The position numbers and the translations under genes are program-made. The notes under the pieces are model-generated. The model had not been told where the DNA came from. It did no database searches and saw only the letters and a list, made by a program, of their open reading frames with translations. Of a DNA stretch of 64,000 nucleotides, positions 23,866 to 33,851 are shown one piece after another. Location of the stretch: positions 62,001 to 126,000 of the forward strand of contig NZ_MLCE01000025.1 of NCBI RefSeq assembly GCF_002300165.1, read 5' to 3'. The stretch is from Streptomyces sp. Tue6028. Its GTDB lineage: Bacteria; Actinomycetota; Actinomycetes; Streptomycetales; Streptomycetaceae. The first letter of the stretch is position 1, and each line of letters opens with the position of its first letter.

Positions 23866-25626
23866 TTACTTCATCGCGTACAGCTTGCAGAGCGCGACGC
23901 AGGTGTTGCCGCTGTCGTACGTGACGTTGCCGACCTTGGAGCCGTGCATCCAGTTACGGATGGAGTGGTAGTCCGGGACCACCGCGGCGAGCTCCATGAT
24001 CTGGCGGTCGACTTCGCCCCAGGCCTTGTTCGCGGCCTCGACGTCGGTGATCTTGGCGGCGGCGTCGATGGCCTTGTTGACGCTCGGGTCGTTCAGCTGG
24101 GCGTAGTTGCTGCGGCCGTCGCCGATGTTCTTGCCGCTCCAGCAGGGGAAGAAGACCGAGTAACCGTTCGGCCAGTCCGGGCTCCAGCCGGCCGCGAACA
24201 GGTCGAAGTCGTTGTCGACCTTGCCGATCTGCGTGTAGAAGGTCGACTTGTCGACCTGCTTGTTGACGACCTTGAAGCCGGCGGCCTCCAGGGCGTTCTT
24301 GATCGCGACGGCCGACTTCACCGAGTTGTCCGAGGACTGGTAGGCGATGACCAGCTTCTGGCCGACCTTGCCGGCCTCCTTCAGCAGGGCCTTGGCCTTG
24401 GCCGCGTCGCCACCGGGCTTCTTGGTGACGCCGTAGAGGTCGAACTTCTGGTAACCCGGGGTCACCGGCGAGAGGATCGTGGTGGCGAGCTCGCTGGTGG
24501 AGGCGCCGCCGCGGATCGTCTGCAGCTGCTGGTGCGGCCAGGCCCAGTTGATGGCCTGACGGACCTTGACGTCCTTGATGCGGGTCATGTTGATCGGCCA
24601 GTAGTACGTGACCGTGTCGACCTCGGTGAGGACGCGCTGCTTGAGCTTCGCGTTGGTGAGGACCTGGGCGATGCGCTCCGGGGCGACCTCGTTGAAGATC
24701 GACATCGCGTACTGGTCGTTGCCCTTGTCCGCGATGTAGCGGTCGGTCGAGGCCAGCAGCTCGAAGCCGAACTGGAAGACGTACTTGTCCGGGTAGTTGT
24801 TGCGGATCGCGTCGGTCTTCGGGTCCCAGTGCTCGTTGCGCACGTAGGTGAGCGACTTGCCGATGCTGCGGGCGCCGATCTTGTACGGGCCGCAGGAGAA
24901 GGGCTTCTTGTCGTACTTCTCCTTGGTGTCGTGCTTCTTGTTCACCAGGGAGTAGCCGCGCATGGCGAGCGTGAAGTTGAAGTCCGTGCGGGCTTCGTTG
25001 AGGTGGAACGTGATGGTCTTGCCGTCGACCTCGATGGAGTCGAGCTTCTTGCCGTCGTAGGGGCCCTTGTACTTGTCGCCACCCTCCAGCCACTGCTGGA
25101 CGTAGCGGGGACCCTCGGTGATGAAGGAGGCGAAGAGGCGCTCGAAGGTGTGGCGGAGGTCGTCGGAGGAGACGTCGGAGCCGTCCTCCCACTTCACGCC
25201 GTCCTTCAGCGTGAAGGTCCAGGTCTTGCCGCCGTCCTTCATGGTGCCGGCGTCGGTGGCCGCGTCGCCGACCAGCGTCGCGCCGCCCTTCTCGTCGATC
25301 TTGTAGCCGGTGAGACCACGCAGGATCGGGACGGTGATGGCGCCCTCGGTCGAGACGTAGATCTGCGCCGGGTCCAGGTGGTCCATGTCGAACTGGTCGA
25401 GCGAGTAGATCGTGCCGCCCTTGACCGCTCCCTTGACCTCCGGCGCGGGGCCGACGGAGTCGGCCTTGGTGCCGACCGGGATCTCCTGGGTCTTGGAGCC
25501 GCTGACCGAGGGGACCTTGCTCTTCGACTTGCTGTCGCTTCCGCTGCCGCCACAGGCGGTCAGGACGGACGACGAGGCCGCGACCACGCCGGTGGCGATC
25601 AGGAAGTTTCTACGGGAGAAAGACAT
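23866..25626 (-). CDS. Tat-type oligopeptide-binding lipoprotein (mirrored operon)
   Basis: This 586-aa family-5 binding protein has a signal peptide with the twin-arginine motif SRRNFL at residues 4-9 and the lipobox LTAC near 23-26. That predicts export in folded form by Tat followed by lipidation. The mature part has GGTIYSLDQFDMDHLDP, LKDGVKWEDG, DDLRHTFERL and CGPYKIG motifs, parallel to BldKB. The other two operon-borne binding proteins lack the twin arginine. ATG 25626 was chosen at the signal peptide; the open frame before it overlaps the permease region and is non-coding. Confidence 0.93.
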   Translation of the reverse strand: MSFSRRNFLIATGVVAASSSVLTACGGSGSDSKSKSKVPSVSGSKTQEIPVGTKADSVGPAPEVKGAVKGGTIYSLDQFDMDHLDPAQIYVSTEGAITVPILRGLTGYKIDEKGGATLVGDAATDAGTMKDGGKTWTFTLKDGVKWEDGSDVSSDDLRHTFERLFASFITEGPRYVQQWLEGGDKYKGPYDGKKLDSIEVDGKTITFHLNEARTDFNFTLAMRGYSLVNKKHDTKEKYDKKPFSCGPYKIGARSIGKSLTYVRNEHWDPKTDAIRNNYPDKYVFQFGFELLASTDRYIADKGNDQYAMSIFNEVAPERIAQVLTNAKLKQRVLTEVDTVTYYWPINMTRIKDVKVRQAINWAWPHQQLQTIRGGASTSELATTILSPVTPGYQKFDLYGVTKKPGGDAAKAKALLKEAGKVGQKLVIAYQSSDNSVKSAVAIKNALEAAGFKVVNKQVDKSTFYTQIGKVDNDFDLFAAGWSPDWPNGYSVFFPCWSGKNIGDGRSNYAQLNDPSVNKAIDAAAKITDVEAANKAWGEVDRQIMELAAVVPDYHSIRNWMHGSKVGNVTYDSGNTCVALCKLYAMK

Positions 25627-25706
25627 GGATGAGCCTGCCTTATAGGGACGATCGGGACGGGTGTTACCGGCCGCACGACACTGAACGGGCCGGGTGGATC
25701 TGGTGG

Positions 25707-26735
25707 CTACCGCTTGGACTTCGGGTCGAGCGCGTCGCGCACCGAATCGCCGAGCAGGTTGAAGGCGAGGACGAAGATCACCATCGACAGGCCCGGGAAG
25801 AGCATGAAGGTGATGTCCTCGGTGTAGAACTGGGCGCCGCGCTGGATCATGACGCCCCAGTCCGGGGTGGGGTCGATGATGCCGACGCCGAGGAAGGCCA
25901 GACCGGCCTCCGCGGTCACGAACGCCGGGAGCATCAGCGTGGACTGGATGATGATCGGCGTCCACAGGTTGGGCAGCAGTTCCTTGAACACGATGCGGCG
26001 GGGCGACGCACCGGTGACCTTGGCCGCCTCGATGTACTCGCGCTCGCGCAGACCGAGGACCTGGCCGCGCAGCAGACGGGCGATGGACGCCCAGCCGAAG
26101 GCGGAGAGGACCAGGATCAGGGAGATGGCCCGCAGCGAGGTGGGGATGTTCTCGTCGGGGGCGACGAAGAGGCCGTACACCACCGGCATGAAGGCGATGA
26201 AGAACAGCGTCGACGGGAACGACAGCAGGATGTCGATGATGCGGCCGACGAGGTAGTCCGTCTTGCCGCCCAGGTAGCCGGCCGTGACGCCGACGACGAC
26301 ACCGATGAAGGTGGTCAGCAGCGTGGCGGCCACGGCGATGCCCAGGGAGGTGCGGATGCCGTACAGCAGGAAGGTGAAGACGTCACGGCCCAGCTGCGGC
26401 TCGATGCCGAACCAGAAATCCGAGCTGATACCGCCGTTGGGACCTGCGGGGTACGAGAAGGCGTCGAGGAGTTCCGGGCGCTGGCTGGCGTACGTGGTGT
26501 ACGGGTCCTTGCCGTACAGCTTTGCGATCAGCGGCGCGAGGATCGCGATCGCAAAGAAGAAGATCACGATGTACGCGGATATGACGCCTGTGCGGTCACG
26601 CTTGAACCGCTTCCAGGCGAGTCGTCCCGGGGAGCGACTCTCCGAGCCCTTGGGGTTGGCGGACGAATCCGGGATCTGGCCGATCTCGTCGGTCACCTCA
26701 AGCGATGCGGCCGCGGAAGGAGTAGGGAGGGTCAT
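25707..26735 (-). CDS. Oligopeptide ABC transporter permease (OppC type, mirrored operon)
   Basis: This 342-aa permease has the same length as BldKA and a similar N-terminal half (RFKRDRTGV..AYIV), then six spans and the EAA loop EAAKVTGASPRRIVFKELLPN. It is the first gene of the leftward operon. The ATG at 26735 follows GGAGCACC. The promoter must lie in the AT-rich divergent region 26736-27224. Confidence 0.92.
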   Translation of the reverse strand: MTLPTPSAAASLEVTDEIGQIPDSSANPKGSESRSPGRLAWKRFKRDRTGVISAYIVIFFFAIAILAPLIAKLYGKDPYTTYASQRPELLDAFSYPAGPNGGISSDFWFGIEPQLGRDVFTFLLYGIRTSLGIAVAATLLTTFIGVVVGVTAGYLGGKTDYLVGRIIDILLSFPSTLFFIAFMPVVYGLFVAPDENIPTSLRAISLILVLSAFGWASIARLLRGQVLGLREREYIEAAKVTGASPRRIVFKELLPNLWTPIIIQSTLMLPAFVTAEAGLAFLGVGIIDPTPDWGVMIQRGAQFYTEDITFMLFPGLSMVIFVLAFNLLGDSVRDALDPKSKR

Positions 26736-27224
26736 GGTGCTCCAGGCCCGATGGGGTCAACGGCTCCGCAGGGCGCTCCCTACGGGCTACGCCGGACTTT
26801 TTCAACGCAATTCATTCAAGGTCAATAAATTCTCGGTCGCCTTGGGCTTCTCTTTACCTTCTTTGCCTTGACTTGACCTCAGCGTAACTACGCGTGTAGC
26901 GCACCGTGGCCGTTCTGTGTCCGGAATCGGACCAACTACGCGAAACGGGCAAGGGGTTCGATAACCGGACGCCGGAGTCTCGGAATGCGTACATCTGGTG
27001 CACCCAAATCAACGGTTCTGCATCGAACGGCGAAGATCCATTGCAAAGATCATCCGGAGCGACCGCCTCCGAATGCATCCGGGTGACGGTGGGGTCCAGA
27101 CGGGTGGGGTGAATGTGCGATACGTCCTGTGTGTGCCGATATTGGGCGCTACAGGCAGGGCGCACCGGAGCCGGACGTGAACACCCGGAGCCGGTGCCAC
27201 AGCGCACTCTTGAGGAGGCACTCC
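26736..27224. promoter_or_regulatory. 489-bp divergent control region between two peptide-import operons
   Basis: No gene is convincing here. The stretch 26800-26890 is strikingly AT-rich for this genome (AATTCATTC, AATAAATTCTC, CTTTACCTTCTTTG). Two AACTACGCG motifs occur: at 26886 followed by TGT, and at 26934. The same 12-mer AACTACGCGTGT lies inside the bldK leader ORF at 12216. A 6-bp stem (GCAGGG/CCCTAC, with a G-T pair) precedes the 26735 start. Promoters for both operons must be here; I cannot fix their boxes. Confidence 0.6.
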
Positions 27225-28853
27225 ATGCGTGGAGCCACGCACGCCAGATGGGCCGCTTGTGCGACGGTCGTCGCCCTCGCGACGGCCGGCTGCGGAGGCG
27301 GCGGCGGAGACGGTGGCGGTGGCAACGCCGGAGTCCTCAGTTCCTCCTGGGGAGACCCGCAGAACCCGCTGGAGCCGGCGAACACCAACGAGGTGCAGGG
27401 CGGCAAGGTCCTCGACATGATCTTCCGCGGGCTGAAGCGCTACGACGCCAAGACCGGCGCGGCCCAGAACATGCTCGCCGAGAAGATCGACACCCCGGAC
27501 TCGCAGAACTTCACGATCACCGTGAAGGACGGCTGGAAGTTCAGCAACGGCGAGGCCGTCACGGCGAAGTCCTTCGTCGACGCCTGGAACTACGGGGCGA
27601 GCCTGAAGAACAAGCAGAAGAACGCGTACTTCTTCGGCTACATCGAGGGCTACGACAAGGTCCACCCCTCCTCGGGCGCCCAGAGCGCCGACACGCTGTC
27701 CGGGCTCAAGGCGACCGGCACCGACACGTTCACCGTCAAGCTCAACCAGAAGTTCTCGACCTTCCCCGACACCCTCGGCTACGCGGCCTTCTCGCCGCTG
27801 CCCAGCGCGTTCTTCAGCGACCACGCGGCCTGGCTCCAGAAGCCGGTCGGCAACGGGCCGTACACGGTGGATTCCTACACCAAGGGCTCGCAGCTGTCCC
27901 TGCGCAAGTGGGACGCCTACCCCGGGCAGGACAAGGCGCGCAACGACGGAGTGGACCTCAAGGTCTACACCGACAACAACACCGCCTACACCGACCTGCT
28001 GGCCGGCAACCTCGACCTCGTCGACGACGTGCCCGCCGCCCAGCTCAAGAACGCGAAGAGCGACCTCGGCGGCCGGTACATCAACACGCCGGCCGGCATC
28101 ATCCAGACGATCGCCTTCCCGTTCTACGACAAGAAGTGGGACTCGAGCGGAGCGCAGAAGGTCCGCCAGGGCCTGTCGATGGCGATCAACCGCAAGCAGA
28201 TCACCGACACGATCTTCCAGAAGACCCGCACTCCGGCCAGCGACTGGACCTCGCCGGTCCTCGGCAAGGACGGCGGCTTCCAGGACGGGCTGTGCGGTGC
28301 CTCCTGCGAGTACGACCCCGCCAAGGCCAAGCAGCTGGTGCAGGAGGGCGGCGGCCTGCCCGGCGGTCAGGTCAAGCTCACGTACAACGCGGACACCGGC
28401 TCCCACAAGGAGTGGATCGACGCCGTCTGCAACTCGATCAACAACGCGCTGAGCAACGACAAGGCCTGTGTCGGCAATCCGGTCGGCACCTTCGCGGACT
28501 TCCGCAAGCAGATCGACCAGCACAAGATGCCCGGTCCCTTCCGGGCCGGCTGGCAGATGGACTACCCGCTCATCCAGAACTTCCTGCAGCCGCTGTACTA
28601 CACGAACGCCTCCTCCAACGACGGCAAGTGGTCGAACAAGGACTTCGACAAGCTCGTCGACCGGGCGAACGCCGAGACCGACCGCGCCAAGGCCGTCCAG
28701 CTCTTCCAGCAGGCCGAAGGCGTCGTGCGGGACAACATGGCCGCCATCCCGCTCTGGTACCAGAACGGCAGCGCCGGCTACTCGGAACGGCTCTCCGACG
28801 TGGCGCTCAACCAGTTCAGCGTCCCCGTCTACAACGAGATCAAGGTCAGCTGA
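27225..28853 (+). CDS. Peptide-binding lipoprotein of the third ABC importer
   Basis: This 542-aa lipoprotein has a signal peptide with lipobox ATAGC at about 18-22, followed by a Gly-rich linker. The family-5 fold includes VQGGKVLDMIFRGLKRYD, KDGWKFSNGEAV and NGPYTVDSY. The CDS has the typical DppA/OppA size, shorter than BldKB. ATG 27225 follows a GAGGAGG site. It is more distant from BldKB than the 23866 gene is. A hairpin follows the stop. Confidence 0.93.
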   Translation: MRGATHARWAACATVVALATAGCGGGGGDGGGGNAGVLSSSWGDPQNPLEPANTNEVQGGKVLDMIFRGLKRYDAKTGAAQNMLAEKIDTPDSQNFTITVKDGWKFSNGEAVTAKSFVDAWNYGASLKNKQKNAYFFGYIEGYDKVHPSSGAQSADTLSGLKATGTDTFTVKLNQKFSTFPDTLGYAAFSPLPSAFFSDHAAWLQKPVGNGPYTVDSYTKGSQLSLRKWDAYPGQDKARNDGVDLKVYTDNNTAYTDLLAGNLDLVDDVPAAQLKNAKSDLGGRYINTPAGIIQTIAFPFYDKKWDSSGAQKVRQGLSMAINRKQITDTIFQKTRTPASDWTSPVLGKDGGFQDGLCGASCEYDPAKAKQLVQEGGGLPGGQVKLTYNADTGSHKEWIDAVCNSINNALSNDKACVGNPVGTFADFRKQIDQHKMPGPFRAGWQMDYPLIQNFLQPLYYTNASSNDGKWSNKDFDKLVDRANAETDRAKAVQLFQQAEGVVRDNMAAIPLWYQNGSAGYSERLSDVALNQFSVPVYNEIKVS

Positions 28854-28859
28854 GCCGCC

Positions 28860-28896
28860 GGGACAGCCGGACCGTCCGCGGCCGGCCGGCTGTCCC
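28860..28896 (+). terminator. Hairpin after the third binding-protein gene
   Basis: GGGACAGCCGG and CCGGCTGTCCC form a perfect 11-bp stem with a 15-nt GC-rich loop, 6 bp after the stop codon and 20 bp before the permease start. There is no T-tract. It is probably a partial terminator or stabiliser, as in the other two operons. Confidence 0.82.
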
Positions 28897-28916
28897 ACGA
28901 CCCCCGGAGCCACTCC

Positions 28917-29840
28917 ATGGGACGGTATGTGATCCGGCGCCTGCTCCAGATGATCCCGGTCTTCATCGGCGCCACCCTGCTGATCTTCCTGATGGTCAAC
29001 GTGATGGGCGACCCCATCGCCGGCCTGTGCGGCGACAAGCAGTGCGACCCCGCCACGGCCGCTCAGCTGCGCCAGGAGTACAACCTCGACAAGCCCGTAT
29101 GGCAGCAATACCTGACATACATGGGCAAAGTGTTCACCGGTGACTTCGGGACGGCGTTCAACGGGCAGCCGGTCACCGAGCTGATGGCCAGCTCCTTCCC
29201 GGTCACCATCCGGCTGACGGTCGTCGCCATCCTCTTCGAGATCGTCATCGGCATCTCGCTCGGTGTCGTCACCGGTCTGCGCCGCGGCAGGCCCGTCGAC
29301 ACCGGCGTCCTGCTGCTCACCCTCGTCGTCATCTCGGTGCCGACCTTCGTGACCGGTCTGCTGCTCCAGCTGCTCCTCGGAGTCGAGTGGGGCTGGATCA
29401 GACCGTCCGTCTCCCCGGACGCCACGTTCGGCGAGCTGATCGTCCCCGGTCTGGTCCTCGCGTCCGTGTCGCTCGCCTACGTGACCCGGCTGACCCGCAC
29501 CTCCATCGCGGAGAACAGACGGTCCGACTACGTCCGCACCGCCGTCGCCAAGGGGCTGCCCCGGCGCAGAGTGATCACGCGGCACCTGCTGCGCAACTCG
29601 CTGATCCCCGTGATCACCTTCATCGGCACCGACATCGGCGCGCTGATGGGCGGCGCCATCGTCACCGAGCGGATCTTCAACATCCACGGCGTCGGCTTCC
29701 AGCTCTACCAGGGCATCGTCCGGCAGAACACCCAGACCGTGGTCGGCTTCGTGACCATCCTCGTCCTCGTCTTCCTGGTGGCCAACCTGCTCGTCGACCT
29801 GCTGTACGCCGTACTCGACCCGAGGATCCGCTATGCCTGA
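28917..29840 (+). CDS. Peptide ABC transporter permease (DppB type)
   Basis: This 307-aa permease starts MGRYVIRRLLQMIPVFIGATL and has six predicted spans. The first outside loop contains CGDKQC, the analogue of CGKNC in the other operons. The EAA loop is SDYVRTAVAKGLPRRRVITRHLLRN. It overlaps the next permease gene by 8 bp, which implies coupled translation. Confidence 0.92.
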   Translation: MGRYVIRRLLQMIPVFIGATLLIFLMVNVMGDPIAGLCGDKQCDPATAAQLRQEYNLDKPVWQQYLTYMGKVFTGDFGTAFNGQPVTELMASSFPVTIRLTVVAILFEIVIGISLGVVTGLRRGRPVDTGVLLLTLVVISVPTFVTGLLLQLLLGVEWGWIRPSVSPDATFGELIVPGLVLASVSLAYVTRLTRTSIAENRRSDYVRTAVAKGLPRRRVITRHLLRNSLIPVITFIGTDIGALMGGAIVTERIFNIHGVGFQLYQGIVRQNTQTVVGFVTILVLVFLVANLLVDLLYAVLDPRIRYA

Positions 29841-30806
29841 ACCGCAGCAGCCGGAAGGCGTCATCGCCCCCACGGGGATGGGCGGCACCATGGACCTCGG
29901 CGCCGGCGAGGCCCTGACCCTGGAGAAGACGCCGGGCGGACCCGAGGGCACCGGACCGCAGGAGAAACCGCGCTCGCTGTGGTCCGACGCGTGGCGGGAC
30001 CTGCGGCGCAATCCCGTCTTCATCGTCTCCGCGCTGGTCATCCTCTTCCTGGTCGTCATCTCCGTCCGGCCCTCGCTGATCACCTCCGGCAACCCGCTCC
30101 AGTGCGACCTCGCCAAGGCCCAGGAGGGTTCCCAGCCCGGACATCCCTTCGGCTTCGACGGCCAGGGCTGCGACGTCTACACACGCACCGTGTACGGGAC
30201 CCGCATCTCGATCAGCGTCGGTGTCCTCGCCACCCTCGGTGTCGCCCTCCTCGGTTCACTGCTCGGCGGACTGGCCGGGTTCTACGGCGGGGTGTGGGAC
30301 TCGATCCTGTCCCGCATCACCGACATCTTCTTCGCCATCCCCGTCGTGCTCGGCGGTCTGGTCCTCCTCTCCGTGGTGACCAGCAATACGGTCTGGCCGG
30401 TCATCGGGTTCATGGTCCTGCTCGGCTGGCCGCAGATCTCCCGCATCGCCCGCGGCTCCGTCATCACGACCCGGCAGAACGACTACGTGCAGGCCGCCCG
30501 CGCCCTCGGCGCCTCCAACTCCCGGCTGCTGCTGCGGCACATCGCCCCGAACGCCGTCGCGCCCGTGATCGTCGTCGCCACCATCGCGCTCGGCACGTAC
30601 ATCGCCCTGGAGGCGACGCTGTCCTACCTCGGCGTCGGTCTGAAACCCCCGACCGTCTCCTGGGGCATCGACATCTCCTCGGCGTCGGCGTACATCCGCC
30701 AGGCCCCGCACATGCTGCTGTGGCCCGCCGGCGCGCTCGCGATCACCGTGCTCGCGTTCATCATGCTCGGCGACGCGGTGCGCGACGCCCTCGACCCGAA
30801 GCTGAG

Positions 30807-30810
<4 letters not shown>
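29833..30810 (+). CDS. Peptide ABC transporter permease (DppC type)
   Basis: This 325-aa permease has an unusually long Pro/Gly-rich cytoplasmic N-terminus (residues 1-55) before the first span. There are six spans and the EAA loop NDYVQAARALGASNSRLLLRH. The ATG at 29833 overlaps the upstream stop. Its stop overlaps the next ATPase GTG by 4 bp. Confidence 0.92.
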
Positions 30811-31791
<981 letters not shown>

Positions 31792-31811
<20 letters not shown>

Positions 31812-32877
31812 GACGATCCTGGAGGTCGACGGGCTGGTCAAGCACTACCCGCTCACCCGGGGGATCCTGTTCAAGAAGCAGATCGGCGAGGTCAAGGCCG
31901 TCGACGGGGTCGACTTCCGCCTCGGGCGCGGAGAGACCCTCGGCATCGTCGGCGAGTCCGGCTGCGGCAAGTCCACGGTGGCCAGGATGCTGGTCAACCT
32001 GGAGCGGCCCACGGCCGGGACCATCAAGTACAAGGGCGAGGACATCACCCGGCTGTCCGGCAGGGCGCTCAAGGCCGTGCGCCGCAACATCCAGATGGTC
32101 TTCCAGGACCCGTACACCTCGCTCAACCCGCGCATGACCGTCGGCGACATCATCGGGGAGCCGTACGAGATCCATCCCGAGGTCGCGCCGAAGGGCGACC
32201 GCCGCAGGAGGGTCCAGGATCTGCTCGACGTGGTCGGACTCAACCCGGAGTACGTCAACCGCTATCCGCACCAGTTCTCCGGGGGCCAGCGCCAGCGCAT
32301 CGGCATCGCGCGCGGGCTGGCGCTGCGGCCCGAGATCATCGTCGCCGACGAGCCGGTGTCCGCGCTCGACGTCTCCGTGCAGGCCCAGGTGGTCAACCTG
32401 CTGGAGCGGCTGCAGGACGAGTTCGACCTGTCGTACGTCTTCATCGCGCACGACCTGTCGATCGTGCGGCACATCTCCGACCGGGTCGGGGTGATGTACC
32501 TCGGGCGGATCGTGGAGACCGGCAGGGACGCCGAGATCTACGACCATCCGACGCACCCCTACACCCAGGCCCTGCTGTCCGCCGTGCCGGTGCCCGATCC
32601 GGAGGCCCGGGAGCACCGGGAGCGGATCATCCTGACCGGCGACGTGCCGTCCCCGGCGAACGTGCCGTCCGGGTGCCGCTTCCGCACCCGCTGCTGGAAG
32701 GCACAGGAGCGGTGCGCGCTGGAAGTGCCGCTGCTCGCGGTGCCCGCGGAGTTCCGGTTCACCGAGGGGCCGGCCGCGCACGACTCGGCGTGTCACTTCG
32801 CGGAGGAGAAGCAGGTCGTCCCGCCGGAGGAGCCGGGCGGTGAACCCCCCGCGGAAGGGCCGGAGTCGGCGCCATAA
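31792..32877 (+). CDS. Peptide ABC transporter ATPase (DppF type)
   Basis: This 361-aa ATPase has Walker A GESGCGKST, Q-loop MVFQDPYTSLNP, signature FSGGQRQR, Walker B IIVADEPVSALD and CRFRTRCWKAQERC near the C-terminus. An acidic, Pro/Glu-rich tail of about 30 residues is extra compared with the other two OppF proteins here. It starts at ATG 31792 behind GGAGGGAG and ends the third operon. Confidence 0.93.
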
Positions 32878-32984
32878 GTGTGCAAACCCGGATGAACGTC
32901 GTTAACACGCAGGCAACTTGGCGGAAGCGGTACCGATATACGGACGCGCCAAGGTGAACACCGTACGGCCGTGCGGGTGCCGTG

Positions 32985-33020
32985 AACGAGCCGGGGTGCG
33001 CCATGTCACCCCGGCTCGTT
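32985..33020 (+). terminator. Terminator of the third peptide importer operon
   Basis: AACGAGCCGGGGTG and CACCCCGGCTCGTT form a perfect 14-bp stem with an 8-nt loop, about 107 bp after the last stop. Confidence 0.85.
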
Positions 33021-33167
33021 GCCGTGCCGGGCGGGCTCGTGGCCCGCGACCGGTAAAGATCTGTTGAAGTGATGGGTGCGTTGATAGGTTCCCGTGTGTC
33101 TCGTGGGGAGCCGGCCACCGACCAGGCCGGGCGCCCCTGTTGACGCCGACATCAGGGGGATGTTCAC

Positions 33168-33734
33168 ATGCGCGCGAAGACCGCGTTCCGCTCCGTCATG
33201 ACCGTCGCCGCTCTGGCGCTGCTCGGCACGACCGTGCCGGGCCAGGCTCTGGCCGCCACCGACACACCGCCGCACCGCGCCTCGGCCGTCGACGCCGACG
33301 ACCTCACCTTCGCGCGCCAGGCGTCGAAGGAGACCCGCTCCGTCGTGGCCGCGAACCCGTCGGTCGCCGCCCGGGCCGGGACGGTCTGCGGGGCCGACTA
33401 CACGAAGGTCATCACCGCGGAGCGGCTGCCGAGCGACTCCGCCCGCTACGCGACCGTCTACGTGTACACCGACGGCACCACCACCGGTGACCGCATCTAC
33501 GACGTGCCGACCTGCGGTGTGCTGTTCAACGAGACCGGCTCGGCCCAGTCGATGGGTATCCGGTTGAAGGACAACTACACCGCCACCCCGGACGACGAGG
33601 ACTTCGGCACGTTCAGCACCTACGCCGGACCCGTGCGCCAGAAGAAGGGCTACTGCGGGAAGGTGTACTCGTACATGAAGACGGGCGGCAGGGTCGTCAT
33701 CGACAACTACTCCGGCGTCGGCTCCTGCAACTGA
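33168..33734 (+). CDS. Secreted protein with four cysteines (188 aa)
   Basis: The protein has a classical Sec signal peptide: basic N-terminus, hydrophobic core VAALALLGT, cleavage after GQALA near residue 29. The mature part is polar and holds four Cys (in TVCGADY, PTCGVLF, GYCGKVY and the C-terminal GSCN), probably two disulfides. No catalytic motif is recognised. A possible promoter lies at about 33061-33090 (TTGAAG, TAGGTT), with non-ideal spacing. A terminator follows at 33754. I do not know the function. Confidence 0.85.
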   Translation: MRAKTAFRSVMTVAALALLGTTVPGQALAATDTPPHRASAVDADDLTFARQASKETRSVVAANPSVAARAGTVCGADYTKVITAERLPSDSARYATVYVYTDGTTTGDRIYDVPTCGVLFNETGSAQSMGIRLKDNYTATPDDEDFGTFSTYAGPVRQKKGYCGKVYSYMKTGGRVVIDNYSGVGSCN

Positions 33735-33753
33735 CGGCGCTCGCCGTCCCGCC

Positions 33754-33782
33754 CCGCACGCCGGACCTCTCCGGCGTGCGGG
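33754..33782 (+). terminator. Terminator after the secreted-protein gene
   Basis: CCGCACGCCGGA and TCCGGCGTGCGG form a perfect 12-bp stem around a short loop. Between convergent genes, so it may serve both directions. Confidence 0.85.
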
Positions 33783-33851
33783 ACCCCTTCCGCGAACCCG
33801 TCCGGTCCGGTGCGCCGCGACCCTGCGCACCTGCAACCGCGGGCCCGGGCG

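Noticed and set aside
21154..25632. A 1492-codon open frame on the plus strand opposite the mirrored peptide-import operon
   Set aside because: It mirrors four well-supported minus-strand genes; such frames arise from GC-rich third positions. It has no domains and is Arg/Gly/Val-rich.
27009..30116. A 1035-codon minus-strand frame opposite the third importer
   Set aside because: It covers three overlapping plus-strand genes with clear signatures; codon mirror effect.
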